A DNA stretch of 64,000 bases. Origin: Nocardiopsis quinghaiensis (GTDB lineage: Bacteria > Actinomycetota > Actinomycetes > Streptosporangiales > Streptosporangiaceae). The stretch spans positions 248,001 to 312,000 of the forward strand of contig NZ_VWVU01000003.1 of assembly GCF_008638365.1 (NCBI RefSeq), written 5' to 3'. A program made the position numbers and the translations under genes. Positions 51,312 to 60,554 of the stretch are shown here, in pieces. The notes beneath the pieces were generated by a model. The model had not been told where the DNA came from. It searched no databases and worked only from the letters and a program-made list of their open reading frames with translations. The first letter of the stretch is position 1; every line of letters begins with the position of its first letter.

Positions 51312-51824
51312 GTGCGACATTTCGTCGGTTTTTTGTCCGGTTTGATTGTGGGGCCCGTGCTGGTGCTGGTGACGGGGTGGGCGTTCTCCCACCTTCGTGG
51401 CCTGCACACCGCGGGTTTGGGCGTGTTGCAGGGAGCGGGTCCCCTGGCGGTGGCGGGGCTGGTGGGTGTGGGCCTGCTGGTGGCGCTGGCCGCGGTCCCT
51501 GCGCGGCTGACACCGATGCTGCCCTTCGCGATGGCGTTGACGGTGGGGGCGTTGAGCGCGGTGTCGCTGGTGCGGATGCACCTGTTGGAGCGGTTGCCGC
51601 AGGTGCCCGGGACGGAGGGCGCTCTGGTGCTGTTGCCGTTGGGGGTGTTCGTTCCGCTCGTGGTGGTGCTGTTGGCCCCCCTGTTCGTGGGTGGGCGCTG
51701 GCGCCGGGGGCGGGAGGGCGAGGGTTCCACGGAGGAGGAGGAGTACTTCGAGGGCCTGTACGGCGACGACGAGGAGGGTGCTCGGTCGGCGTCGGCGGCC
51801 CGGGCGGCACGGCACCGCGTCTGA
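51312..51824 (+). CDS. Four-helix membrane protein of unknown function
   Basis: A 170-residue protein with four hydrophobic segments (FVGFLSGLIVGPVLVLVTGW, LGVLQGAGPLAVAGLVGVGL, MLPFAMALTVGALSAVSL, LVLLPLGVFVPLVVVLLAPL) and an acidic cytoplasmic tail (EGSTEEEEYFEGLYGDDEE). GAGAGGAGC precedes the GTG start. The family was not recognised. Confidence 0.75.
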   Translation: MRHFVGFLSGLIVGPVLVLVTGWAFSHLRGLHTAGLGVLQGAGPLAVAGLVGVGLLVALAAVPARLTPMLPFAMALTVGALSAVSLVRMHLLERLPQVPGTEGALVLLPLGVFVPLVVVLLAPLFVGGRWRRGREGEGSTEEEEYFEGLYGDDEEGARSASAARAARHRV

Positions 51825-51933
51825 GGGCGGATCCGGCCCGGGTGGTCCCTGTGTTCTCGGTGCGCGGGGGGTGCCCGGGCCGGTGCGGTGTGGGCGCTGT
51901 GGGGCGCTGGCCTGGGGGTGGGGTGGCCGGCTC

Positions 51934-53286
51934 TCAGCGCCAGGTGGGTCCCCAGTTGGCGCTTTTGGACACTCCCCGGGGCAGGGGTGGCAGGAATCCG
52001 TTGCCGGAGGCGCTGGTCGGGTCGGGTTCTGGGGGGTTCTGGTGGAGGGGTTCGGGTGCGGGCTCTGCGGCGGGTGGGGCCGGTGGAGGCGGGGTGGTGG
52101 GGATCTGGGGCGTGGGGGCGGGGGTGTCCTCGGGCAGGAAGTTGCGTACCCGGTGGGGCTGGGGTGTGTCCTCGTTCTGTAGGACCACCGGTTCGGGCAG
52201 GGGCGGGTGGTCCTGTTGGGTTTCGGCGCTGGGGATGGCGGGTTCGGCCGGGGCGACGCGTTCCCACCACCGGGCCGCTTCCTCGGTGTCCAGTTCCGCT
52301 TCCACCTCCAGCCAGCCGCGTACCTGGGGGTGGCGGCGTGCGGCGTTCCAGGAGCGGGGGTAGGGCTGTTCGTCCAGGATCAGGACGTGTTCGCCGTCGA
52401 TGGTGGGGATCTGGGCGGGTAGGCCCTCGTTCCACACCCAGGTGCCGTCGTGGGCGACCAGGTTCCACCAGCCGCGTACGGTCTGGGCTTGCGGGTCGGG
52501 GGGTCCGTCGCGGAAGGCGGTGACCCAGCGCGGGTCGGGGGGGTCTCCGTGCAGGCCCTGGCGTTCGGGGCCGATGAGGGCGTCGGCGAGCAGGGTGTGG
52601 AGTTGGGAGTTGTCGCCGATGCCGTCGAAGAGGACGCGGAAGGCGCGTCCGGAGTGGCGGTCCATGACCAGGGCGTTGGTGGCTTCGGTCATGTGGAGTA
52701 GGGCGCGGACCTCGTCGAACTCGGTGAGCAGGTCGCTGAGTTGGTTGGCGATGGCGACGAGTTCGGCGTGCAGGGAGGGGGTGCGGCGTAGGTGGGCGCG
52801 CACGCCGGGTTCGCTGAGCATGGTTTTGGCGGCCAGGCCGTGGCGGCGGATGGTCCACCAGCACATGGTGGCGCTGGGTGCGTCGGGGCCCAGGTCGGTG
52901 GCGACGCGGGTTTCGGCGTCGGCGGTGATGGTGTCGGGGTCGGGTGGGGTGCCGCCGCCGGTGCGTTCCCAGGCGCGTGCGAAGACGATGGCGCCCTTGC
53001 CCATGGTGTGTGCGCGGTGGAGGATTTCCACGCCGGTGGGGCCGGGGTCGGTGCCCATTTCGACCAGGGCTCCGGCGACCACGGACAGGTCGGCGATGAT
53101 GCCGGGGGCGGCGTGGTCTCCGGACAGGAGGGGGGTCAGGGCTTCCAGGGCGAGTTCGCGTTCGGCGACGGGGATCTGGGAGGCCAGGAGGTAGACCTTG
53201 TGGACTGCTGTGGGGAAGTGTTGGGGGTCGGTGGCCACGGAGGCGTCGATCAGTTCTTGGAATGCCGCGCGAAACTCGTCGACCAT
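51934..53286 (-). CDS. Conserved-looking cytoplasmic protein of unknown function
   Basis: A 450-residue soluble protein. Residues 1-330 are helical and well structured (FRAAFQELIDASVATDPQHF, MCWWTIRRHGLAAKTMLSEP, a Trp-rich stretch GWWNLVAHDGTWVWNEG), and the last 110 residues are Pro/Glu-rich and probably disordered. I do not recognise a domain. Codon bias and the AAAGGGG site before the ATG at 53286 support a real gene. TGTCTCA (53320) and TGAGACA (53389) form a widely spaced inverted pair in its upstream region. Confidence 0.75.
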   Translation of the reverse strand: MVDEFRAAFQELIDASVATDPQHFPTAVHKVYLLASQIPVAERELALEALTPLLSGDHAAPGIIADLSVVAGALVEMGTDPGPTGVEILHRAHTMGKGAIVFARAWERTGGGTPPDPDTITADAETRVATDLGPDAPSATMCWWTIRRHGLAAKTMLSEPGVRAHLRRTPSLHAELVAIANQLSDLLTEFDEVRALLHMTEATNALVMDRHSGRAFRVLFDGIGDNSQLHTLLADALIGPERQGLHGDPPDPRWVTAFRDGPPDPQAQTVRGWWNLVAHDGTWVWNEGLPAQIPTIDGEHVLILDEQPYPRSWNAARRHPQVRGWLEVEAELDTEEAARWWERVAPAEPAIPSAETQQDHPPLPEPVVLQNEDTPQPHRVRNFLPEDTPAPTPQIPTTPPPPAPPAAEPAPEPLHQNPPEPDPTSASGNGFLPPLPRGVSKSANWGPTWR

Positions 53287-53418
53287 AGGTCCGTCCCCTT
53301 TCTTACGCAACCAACCTAATGTCTCATCAGGGCAGGATCGCACTTTAACGGGTGTTTTCGAGTACTGCTGGTGTGTTTGTTGACAAGCTGAGACACCAGA
53401 GTTGCTGTGGGGGTTCGG

Positions 53419-54654
53419 TCACAGGCCCAGGTGGGTGACGGCGTTGTCCTCCAGCGGGTTGGCGGTGCGGATGTAGTCGTGCACCGTGCGCGGGTTGGTC
53501 CACCGTCCCTGGCGCATGATCTCGCGGTCGCTGGCCCCGCCCAGCGCCGCCTGGGTGGCGAAGCCGGACCTGAGGGAGTGTCCGCCGAAGTCGTCGGGGT
53601 TGAGTCCGGCGCGGCGGGCGTAGCGTTTGACCAGCTCGCCCACGGCCCGGCCCGACATCGCCCGTGGGGCGATGTGGCCGTGCTGGTCCACGGCGGGCAG
53701 GAGCGGGCGCCCGGATCCGTCGCGCAGGTCGGTGCCGTGCCAGTCGCGGCACAGGTGTGTGAGCGGGGCGTTGGTGTCTGGTTGCGCCAGCAGGGCGCGT
53801 ACCGCCCGGGTGCCGCCCTGGTGGTGGGTCTGGAGCAGGTGGGACCAGTCGGCGAGGGCGCACACCGGGCAGGTGTGGCGGTGGCGTCCCCGGGGCAGGG
53901 CCACCACCTGGCCGTAGCGGTCCTCCTGGTCGGTCTTGGTGGGGCCCAGGCGTACCACCAGTGCGGGGGCGCCGGTGGAGGCGTCGGTGCGTACCGTGAC
54001 GTCGTCGAAGGTGAGCGAGGCCAGCTCGGTGCGGCGTAGGGCTCCGGCGAATCCGGTCAGCAGCAGCAGGGTGTCGCGTCGCCGGGCCACGCCCTGGGGG
54101 TGGCCGGGGTCGGGGCGTACCGCCAGGAGGGCTTCCAGGGTGGCCAGTACCACCGGGTCCTTGCGGCGTGGGCGGGCCTTGCGGGTGCGGCGGATGCCGC
54201 GCATGGTCATGCGTACCACTTCGGCGCGGGTGGGTGATTCCAGGCCGTGGGCGCCGTGGACGGCGGCGATCGCGGCGGCGCGCCGTTCGATGCTGGAGGG
54301 GGCCAGGGCCCAGGCGGTGTCGTCGGGGGTGCGGGTCTGGGCGCAGGAGGCCAGGTACACGGCCACGTCCACCGGGTCCGCGGGCAGGGACTGGCGGTGT
54401 TCGGCCAGGCACCAGGCGGTGAAGGAGGTCCAGTCGGTGCGGTAGGCGCGCAGGGTGTTGGGTGATTGGGCGTTGGCCAGGTAGCGGCCCAGGGTCTGGG
54501 CCTGCTCGGTGTCGAAGCGTTCACGTACCTGGGCCAGGGCGCGGGTGTCGACCAGGACGCTGTGGGTGGTGTGTTGCAGGCGGGCGCGTACGGGTTCGGG
54601 GAGGGCGCCTTCGTCGATGGGTGGGGTGTGGTGGGTGGGTCGGGGTGTGTTCAC
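53419..54654 (-). CDS. Tyrosine recombinase/integrase (large, phage/plasmid-like type)
   Basis: A 411-residue tyrosine recombinase, unlike the Xer-type protein at 47 kb. Catalytic residues: Arg207 (GALRRTEL), Lys240 (GPTKTDQ), His359-x-x-Arg362 (GHSLRSGFAT), Trp385 in the usual second-His position (QGRWTN) and Tyr394 (VHDYI). A CPVCAL segment near residue 263 resembles those of mobile-element recombinases. The GTG at 54654 was preferred; an ATG at 54690 is possible. No att site or neighbouring phage genes were identified. Confidence 0.9.
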   Translation of the reverse strand: MNTPRPTHHTPPIDEGALPEPVRARLQHTTHSVLVDTRALAQVRERFDTEQAQTLGRYLANAQSPNTLRAYRTDWTSFTAWCLAEHRQSLPADPVDVAVYLASCAQTRTPDDTAWALAPSSIERRAAAIAAVHGAHGLESPTRAEVVRMTMRGIRRTRKARPRRKDPVVLATLEALLAVRPDPGHPQGVARRRDTLLLLTGFAGALRRTELASLTFDDVTVRTDASTGAPALVVRLGPTKTDQEDRYGQVVALPRGRHRHTCPVCALADWSHLLQTHHQGGTRAVRALLAQPDTNAPLTHLCRDWHGTDLRDGSGRPLLPAVDQHGHIAPRAMSGRAVGELVKRYARRAGLNPDDFGGHSLRSGFATQAALGGASDREIMRQGRWTNPRTVHDYIRTANPLEDNAVTHLGL

Positions 54655-54712
54655 GGTTATCCATGATGGCCCAGGACGGGGCGTGGGCATGGCAGGTGGG
54701 GTCGTGCGGGTG

Positions 54713-55222
54713 TCAGGGTCCCAGGAGGTGTGTGCGAAGAGCGTCCCACAGTTCGGGGGGCGGCATGATCCACAGCAGGGGCAGCGCCGCGGCCGCCAGG
54801 GCGACGGTGAAGCCGATCGCGGCGATCTTGCGGCGCAGTACCAGCGCGGTCAGGGCTGAGACGGCCGGGACCGCCAGGGCCAGGACCAGGAACCAGACCA
54901 GGGCGTCGCCGATCGCGTCCACGTTGGTCTGCGGTGGCGGGGCGGCGGGGTCCTGGGCGCGCAGGGCCGCTTCCTGCAGGTCCATGGCCACGAACAGCAG
55001 GTGGGCCAGGGCCAGTGGGGTGCCCAGTGCCCACAGCAGGGCCAGGGCCACCCACAGGGCGGTGATCCTGCGGTCGGGTGGGTCGGTGACCACCACCGGG
55101 GTGCGGCTGATCCGCTCCCTTGGGGCGTGTTGGGCCGTGCCCGCCTGTTCGGTGCCCGCCCGGGGCGTGGGGGCGGTGTCGGCCTGTGGGGCCTTGCGGC
55201 GCTTGCGTTTCTTGGGTGACAC
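54713..55222 (-). CDS. Membrane protein of unknown function (three hydrophobic segments)
   Basis: A 169-residue protein. A highly basic start (SPKKRKRRK) and polar 50-residue N-terminal region precede three hydrophobic segments (ALWVALALLWALGTPLALAH, ALVWFLVLALAVPAVSALTA, IGFTVALAAAALPLLWIM). GTG 55222 lies 6 bases after TAGGCT on the minus strand, a leaderless pattern. No family recognised. It sits between the integrase and another small membrane protein gene on the same strand. Confidence 0.7.
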   Translation of the reverse strand: MSPKKRKRRKAPQADTAPTPRAGTEQAGTAQHAPRERISRTPVVVTDPPDRRITALWVALALLWALGTPLALAHLLFVAMDLQEAALRAQDPAAPPPQTNVDAIGDALVWFLVLALAVPAVSALTALVLRRKIAAIGFTVALAAAALPLLWIMPPPELWDALRTHLLGP

Positions 55223-55300
55223 GCCGGTAGCCTACCGTCGCTGGTGTGGGGTTGTGGGCCCTGCGTGCCGCTTCCCGCATCGGTGTGGGGGGCGGGAGTT

Positions 55301-55615
55301 TCAGGTGGTCAGGTGCAGGACGGTGACGAAGACCACCGGCCACACCAGCAGGGCCAGTGACCACAGGGCTGCTTTGCGGTCTCCGGCGACGGTGGCCACG
55401 GCGGCCGCCAGGAAGGGGATGCCCACGGCGGCGCCGAAGGCCAGGGTGAACCATTCGGCGGCCGAGCCGGAGTGGGCGACGGCGGTCAGACCCCGTAGGT
55501 AGCCCACCGGGCCCAGGACCAGGGCGAACAGGGCCAGTAGGGCGATGACGACGCGGATGCCGGTGGGGTGGCGGGTGTTGCGGCCGCCGCCGGGGGCGGA
55601 GGGTCGTTCGGACAC
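55301..55615 (-). CDS. Small membrane protein of unknown function
   Basis: A 104-residue protein with three hydrophobic segments after a short polar lead (VVIALLALFALVLGPVGYL, AEWFTLAFGAAVGIPFLAAA, AALWSLALLVWPVVFVTVL). The GTG start has a weak ribosome-binding site. It follows the same general plan as the neighbouring 169-residue protein; both could be paralogues of a superinfection- or wall-associated membrane family, but I recognise neither. Confidence 0.65.
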   Translation of the reverse strand: MSERPSAPGGGRNTRHPTGIRVVIALLALFALVLGPVGYLRGLTAVAHSGSAAEWFTLAFGAAVGIPFLAAAVATVAGDRKAALWSLALLVWPVVFVTVLHLTT

Positions 55616-55810
55616 GGGGGCCGGGGTGCCTTTCGAGGACGGGTGGCGGGCCAGGGCGAAGGGGCGCCCGCGCCGCGGGGTGCGGGCGGTGGGGCCGTCG
55701 CACGCGCGTGGCGCCCGCCCGGGTGCGCGGTGGCGTCCGGGTCGGGTGTGGTGCTGTGTAAAACGTACTCCACCCGGCGGGTGTCCGGAACCGGTGGCCG
55801 GGGTCAGGGG

Positions 55811-58800
55811 TCAGGGGGTGGTGGTCCAGGGGTGGGCGTCCTGGACCAGGCCGGTGAAGGAGGCGAGCAGGCGTAGTTCGTCGATGCTGCGCGGGGTGGT
55901 GGTGAGCAGGCCGGGTGAGAAGACCACCGTGGCGAGTAGTTGGGCGCGGGAGAGGGCCACGTTGAGCCGGTTGCGGTCCAGGACGAAGGCGGTGCCGCGG
56001 CTGGTGTCTGCGGCGTTGGAGGTGGTCATCGAGCAGATGACGGCGGCGGCCTCCTGGCCCTGGAAGCGGTCGACGGTGCCCACGCGTGTCCCTTCCAGGG
56101 CGGGCAGGGTGCGGGCGGCCGCGGCCAGGGCCTGGCGTAGGGCGCGTACCTGCAGGTTGTAGGGGGCCACCACCAGGATGTCGTGTCCGGTCAGGGGGCG
56201 TGGGCCCTGGTCGGGGTGGGTGGTGAGTTTTTCGGTGACCAGGCGTGTGGCCACCTCCACCACTGCCTGGACTTCTTCGGGGCTGTGGGTGGTGCGGCCG
56301 TGGTGGGTGGTGGGGTGGGTGTACACGCCTGGTTGCAGGGTGGAGAGGGTGCGGTGGGTGGTGGTGGGGTGGGCGTGCAGGCGGCCCTGGTAGGCCAGGG
56401 TGGAGACGGTGGAGCACAGGCGGGGGTGCATGCGCCGGGTCTGGTCCAGGAAGTAGCCGCGTGTGGGGTCGATGATCTGGCGTCCGGCCATCAGGTGTTG
56501 GAGGGCGGAGGCGTCGGCGCCCTCGCCGTGGGTGCCCTGGACGACCTGGGGCAGTTGTTGGGGGTCACCGAGCAGGACGAGGTTGTGGGCGGCGGCGGAG
56601 ACGGCCAGGGTGTCGGCCAGGGCGAACTGTCCGGCCTCGTCGATGATGAGGACGTCCAAGGGGTCGGCGATCATGGCGGCGTTGGACATGGCCCAGGCGG
56701 TGCCGCCGATCAGGACCGGCTCTGCCCGGGCGGTGTGTTGGGTGCGCCAGGTGGCCAGGGCCTGGGCGGTGGAGGGTTGTTCCCAGGGGGGTTCGGTCTC
56801 GCCGGTGTCCTTGGTGCGGCTCTTGGCGCGTTTGGCGGCGGCCACCCGCACTCCTGCGTCCTGGGTGGCGCGCAGGGCGGCGGACATGACGTTCTCCACG
56901 GCTTTGTGGCTGGTGGAGCACACGCCCACGTTCTTGCCCTGTTGGGCCAGGTGGGTGATGAGTTGGGCGGCCAGGTAGGTCTTTCCGGCGCCGGGTGGTC
57001 CCTGTACGGCCAGGTAGGAGTGGTCCAGGCGGTCCACGGCGGCGATGGCGGCCCTGATGGGGTCGCCTTCGTGCTCGGTGGGGTCGGGTAGGGGGCCGGG
57101 CGGGGTCAGGCGGGGCGGGGTGCGGCGGACCACGTCCAGGCCGGGGTGGTGGGGCCAGTCGGGCAGGTGGTCCAGGGCGGTGCGGGCCACTGTTTCCAGG
57201 GCGCCGTCCTTGGGGGCGGGGTTGACCGGGGAGCCGGGCAGGACGGCGACGGGGGGCCGGGAGTAGGTGGCGTCGGGGTCGCAGGTCTCGGTGATGGTCA
57301 GGGTGTGGGCGTCGGCGTGGGTGATGGTGGCCTGGGTGGTGGTGGCGGCCTGTCCGGGGGCGCCGGGGTAGAGCAGGTGGGTTTGTTGTCCGGTGGTGAA
57401 GGGGTGGGGGTGGGCGGTGTCCAGGCGCAGGGTGAGTTCGCGGCGGGACTTGCGTTGGCGGCCGGTGGGTTCGGTCCACTCCCCCGCGCGGGCCTGCCAG
57501 GGGACGGCGCAGTCGGTGTCGGCTTCCAGGTCGGTCAGGGGTGCGCTGGTGCGTCGGAAGTGTTCGCGCCAGGGGGGAAGGTTCTCGCGTTGGTAGTAGC
57601 CGACCAGGGCGGCCAGTCGGGCGCGGGTGTGGTGGTCGGCCTGGCGTTCTTCGGCCTTGTCGGGGACCTGGTCGAGCAGGGGTTGGGTCAGGGCGGTGTG
57701 GCGGGCGGCCTTCTCGGCGCGTTTGCGGGCGCGTTCGGCTTCGGTTTCGGTGAGTTCGAGTTGGACCAGGGGGCGGTCGGTGATGCCCTGGTGGGTGCGG
57801 TGGTCCTCCAGCCAGTCGCGTAGGCGGGCGGTGGAGTGGCAGTCGTCGCGGTTGTAGGCGGCGATGTCGGCCAGGACGCGTCGGGCCTGGTCGGTTGCGC
57901 CTGTTTGTGCGGCCCGTAGGTAGGCGGCGTAGGCGTCGATGCTGGAGGTGGCGGTGGTGACGCCTCCTGAGCGTGCGCCGCTGAGGTAGAGGGGTTCGAG
58001 GTACTTGATGGAGTAGGAGCGTTGGGACACGCGCAGGCTTTTGCGGACCACGGTGTACAGGTCCACCAGGCGGTTCTCGCGGAGGAGGCGGTTGACCTCC
58101 TCCTCGCGGGTGGCGAACTCCGAGCTGAGGTGTTTGAGGCGGTCCACCTCGTAGGAGGCGTAGTGGTAGATGTGGGCGCCGGGGTCGTCGTCGATGCGGG
58201 TGAGGGCGAAGTCGACGAAGTCCTCCAGGGCCTTCTTCTCCTGGGCGCGGTCGTGGGCCCAGAAGGCGTGGAAGGTCTCGGTGCCGTCCGTGTCCTCGGT
58301 GGTGGCGCCGAAGAGGTATTCCAGGCCGCGTTCGCCCTCGCGTGAGTGGTAGGGGTAGCCCTCCATGTCGAAGAAGACGTCGCCGGGGCTGGGGGCGGGC
58401 AGGCTGGCCAGGCCGTCGGGGGCGAAGACTTCGGCGGTGACGGTGCCCTGGGGGTTGGTGGGGGTGCGGGTGGTGTCCTGCCGTACCTGCAGGGCGGCTT
58501 GGGCGCGTAGTTGGTCGAAGGAGCGGCGGGGCAGGGTGGGCGGGCGCTGGTCCTGGGCTGCGTTGGCCAGGGCGTCGATGGTGTTCAGGCCGGCGTCGGT
58601 GAGTTTGGCGGCCTGGTCGGTGCGTAGTCCGGCGACCAGGGACAGGTGGCGGGCGGCGGTGCGTCCCTGGGAGCACCAGGTGGTGTAGCCGCAGCTCTCG
58701 CAGGCGGGGCGGGGCTCGCCCCACGTGGGGGTGGGCAGTGCGGGTTCTTGGGCCAGGCGGTCCATGAGGCGGGTGGTGACGGTGGTCAGGATGGGGAGGA

Positions 58801-59410
58801 AATCGGTGGTGGCCAGGGTGTGGGTGTGGCCGTCGCCGGTGCGTAGGTGCATGTGCTGGGGGGTGTGGCCGGTGGCCTGGGCGACGGCGTGGGCGTAGGC
58901 GGCCAGTTGGATGACGGCGCCGGGGCCGGGGCGGCGGGCGAGTTTGGTGTCCCAGGGTTCGTAGGCGGGGGTGTCGGGTGCGGGGGTGCGCCGGTCGCCG
59001 GTGGCGGGGTCCAGGTCGGAGCGGATGAGGAAGTCGGCGCGTCCGTGGAAGGCGATGGGGTGGTCGGCGTCGTGGGGGGTGAGGGGGTGGTGGAAGCTGC
59101 CCTGGTAGATGACGGGGGTCCCGGCGGCCATGGCCTGGGTGGTGGCGGCCGCGGCGGCGGCCAGGGAGGTGTCGTCGGGGCGGGGGTCCTGGATGTGGGT
59201 GATGTCGCCGAACAGGGCGGTGAGGCGGTCGAGTTCGTCCTGTTCGTGGGCCAGGCCGTGGTGGGCGATGAGGGGGTCGACCTTCTCCGGTGCGGGGGCT
59301 CCGGGCAGGCGGGCGGCGAGTGCGCTCTTGAGGGCGCTGCGGTGGTCGCACTCCAGGGTGTCGACGAGGTCGGTGGGTGAGACGACCCAGCCGGTGGTGG
59401 TGCGGAACAA
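55811..59410 (-). CDS. TM0106-type RecB-like nuclease fused to a UPF1-like helicase
   Basis: A 1,199-residue fusion. Residues 1-260 form a RecB-family PD-(D/E)xK-like nuclease (WDTKLAR, then IQLAAYAHAVA near 160) ending in a cysteine cluster ACESCGYTTWC near 245. Residues about 340-540 are an RNase H-like exonuclease domain (DVFFDMEGYP, HYASYEVDRL, YNRDDCHSTARLRDWL). From about 790 comes a superfamily 1 helicase: Walker A GPPGAGKT near 803, DEAGQ near 923, GDPQQLPQV, and VDRFQGQEA near 1113. Such proteins act on nucleic acids, probably in repair or RNA/DNA processing; some relatives are discussed in defence contexts. The TTG start at 59410 has GGGAG upstream. Confidence 0.9.
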   Translation of the reverse strand: MFRTTTGWVVSPTDLVDTLECDHRSALKSALAARLPGAPAPEKVDPLIAHHGLAHEQDELDRLTALFGDITHIQDPRPDDTSLAAAAAATTQAMAAGTPVIYQGSFHHPLTPHDADHPIAFHGRADFLIRSDLDPATGDRRTPAPDTPAYEPWDTKLARRPGPGAVIQLAAYAHAVAQATGHTPQHMHLRTGDGHTHTLATTDFLPILTTVTTRLMDRLAQEPALPTPTWGEPRPACESCGYTTWCSQGRTAARHLSLVAGLRTDQAAKLTDAGLNTIDALANAAQDQRPPTLPRRSFDQLRAQAALQVRQDTTRTPTNPQGTVTAEVFAPDGLASLPAPSPGDVFFDMEGYPYHSREGERGLEYLFGATTEDTDGTETFHAFWAHDRAQEKKALEDFVDFALTRIDDDPGAHIYHYASYEVDRLKHLSSEFATREEEVNRLLRENRLVDLYTVVRKSLRVSQRSYSIKYLEPLYLSGARSGGVTTATSSIDAYAAYLRAAQTGATDQARRVLADIAAYNRDDCHSTARLRDWLEDHRTHQGITDRPLVQLELTETEAERARKRAEKAARHTALTQPLLDQVPDKAEERQADHHTRARLAALVGYYQRENLPPWREHFRRTSAPLTDLEADTDCAVPWQARAGEWTEPTGRQRKSRRELTLRLDTAHPHPFTTGQQTHLLYPGAPGQAATTTQATITHADAHTLTITETCDPDATYSRPPVAVLPGSPVNPAPKDGALETVARTALDHLPDWPHHPGLDVVRRTPPRLTPPGPLPDPTEHEGDPIRAAIAAVDRLDHSYLAVQGPPGAGKTYLAAQLITHLAQQGKNVGVCSTSHKAVENVMSAALRATQDAGVRVAAAKRAKSRTKDTGETEPPWEQPSTAQALATWRTQHTARAEPVLIGGTAWAMSNAAMIADPLDVLIIDEAGQFALADTLAVSAAAHNLVLLGDPQQLPQVVQGTHGEGADASALQHLMAGRQIIDPTRGYFLDQTRRMHPRLCSTVSTLAYQGRLHAHPTTTHRTLSTLQPGVYTHPTTHHGRTTHSPEEVQAVVEVATRLVTEKLTTHPDQGPRPLTGHDILVVAPYNLQVRALRQALAAAARTLPALEGTRVGTVDRFQGQEAAAVICSMTTSNAADTSRGTAFVLDRNRLNVALSRAQLLATVVFSPGLLTTTPRSIDELRLLASFTGLVQDAHPWTTTP

Positions 59411-59564
59411 CGCCCCTGCTCCCTGTGGTGTCGGTGGTGGTGGGTGTTGGGGATTGTGCCATGTCGGGGCGGGGTGTGGGGGCTCACACGCGCGCGGGCC
59501 CCGCCCCGGGTGCGGGGCGGGGCTCTGGGGTCTGGTCGGGCGGTGGGGGTGGGCCGTGCGCGTT

Positions 59565-60284
59565 TTAGCCGACGACCTGCCATTGGACCTGGCCGACTCC
59601 GGCTCCGGTGCCGATGATCTGGTCGAAGGCGGCGGTGGACAGGTCCAGGCAGCGGCCGGCGACGTGGGGGCCGCGGTCGTTGATGCGTACGGTCACGGAT
59701 TTGCCGTTGTCGGGGTTGGTGACCTGGACCTGGGTGCCGAAGGGCAGGGTCAGGTGGGCGGCGGTCATGGCGTTGGGGTCGAAGATGTCGCCGTTGGCGG
59801 TTTGGCGTCCGGCGAAGTCGGCGCCGTAGTAGGAGGCCTCGCAGGTGCCGCCCTGGCCGGTGGAGTCGGGGGTGTCGCCGTCGGTGGCGGGTTCCCCGGT
59901 GTCCTGGGGTTCTTCGGTCTCCTCGGGTTCTTCGAGGACGGTGGAGGCCTCGGTGCTGCTGTTCTGGATGGCGGAGGTGATGGCGTCCTCGGCTTGTTGG
60001 CGCAGGTCCTCGCCGTGTTGGGGGGTGGTGTCGTCGGTGGCCAGCGGGTCGGGGTCGGCCTCGGGGACGCCGGTGGCGTTGGTGGTGGTGTCGGGGCCGG
60101 TTCCGGTGGCGATGACCGCGGCGGTGGCGGTGCCTGCGGCCAGAAGTACCGCTGTGGTGGCTGAGGCCAGGATCAGGGTGCGTTTGCGGCGGGAGCGTTT
60201 GGCGGCCATGCGGGGGCCCACGGGTGTGTCGGGGCGGGTGGTGCCGTCATCATCCGGTGGGGTCTGGGGCTGGTGTGTGCCCAC
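59565..60284 (-). CDS. RlpA-like double-psi beta-barrel cell-wall protein
   Basis: A 239-residue membrane-anchored or exported protein. A basic start and one hydrophobic segment ([20 protein letters not shown], about 36-55) precede an acidic Thr/Glu-rich linker and a C-terminal RlpA domain ([54 protein letters not shown]). RlpA-type domains cleave or bind peptidoglycan; the catalytic Asp and His typical of active forms appear to be present (NDRGPH). AAGGA is well spaced before GTG 60284. A -10-like TAGGAT lies at 60454-60449 on the minus strand. Confidence 0.87.
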   Translation of the reverse strand: MGTHQPQTPPDDDGTTRPDTPVGPRMAAKRSRRKRTLILASATTAVLLAAGTATAAVIATGTGPDTTTNATGVPEADPDPLATDDTTPQHGEDLRQQAEDAITSAIQNSSTEASTVLEEPEETEEPQDTGEPATDGDTPDSTGQGGTCEASYYGADFAGRQTANGDIFDPNAMTAAHLTLPFGTQVQVTNPDNGKSVTVRINDRGPHVAGRCLDLSTAAFDQIIGTGAGVGQVQWQVVG

Positions 60285-60554
60285 GGCGAGATTCCTTCGA
60301 ACGGGAACAGGACGTGGCGGGTCCACTCCTGGGGGTGCGGTGTGCGGCTGCCGTGGCAGGGCGCGCTGGGTGCGACGCCCCGGGATGCGGGAGGGCGTGG
60401 TGCGGGTGGAGCTGGGACCGCCGGTGGTGCGCGGGGGTCTGGGCGCAGATCCTAGGGGTCACGCGAGGGTAACGGTACCGGAAAGGGATGGTTTGTGGAA
60501 CTTGTCACCGGGGATCGTTGGTGCCTTCCCACCCCGGGTGACTACTCGTGTGCG
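60285..60554. promoter_or_regulatory. Upstream region of the RlpA-like gene
   Basis: About 165 bases of leader separate the TAGGAT -10 box from the start codon. I looked for a c-di-AMP (ydaO) riboswitch, which often precedes RlpA-like genes in actinomycetes, and saw none of its conserved loops. GGTAACGGTACC just upstream of the -10 box is a near-palindrome. Confidence 0.4.

Noticed and set aside
53419..54654. A prophage around the second integrase
   Set aside because: No capsid, terminase, portal or phage regulator genes and no att repeats were found next to it.
60285..60554. Possible c-di-AMP riboswitch before the RlpA-like gene
   Set aside because: The conserved purine-rich loops of the ydaO motif are absent; only a long GC-rich leader is seen.
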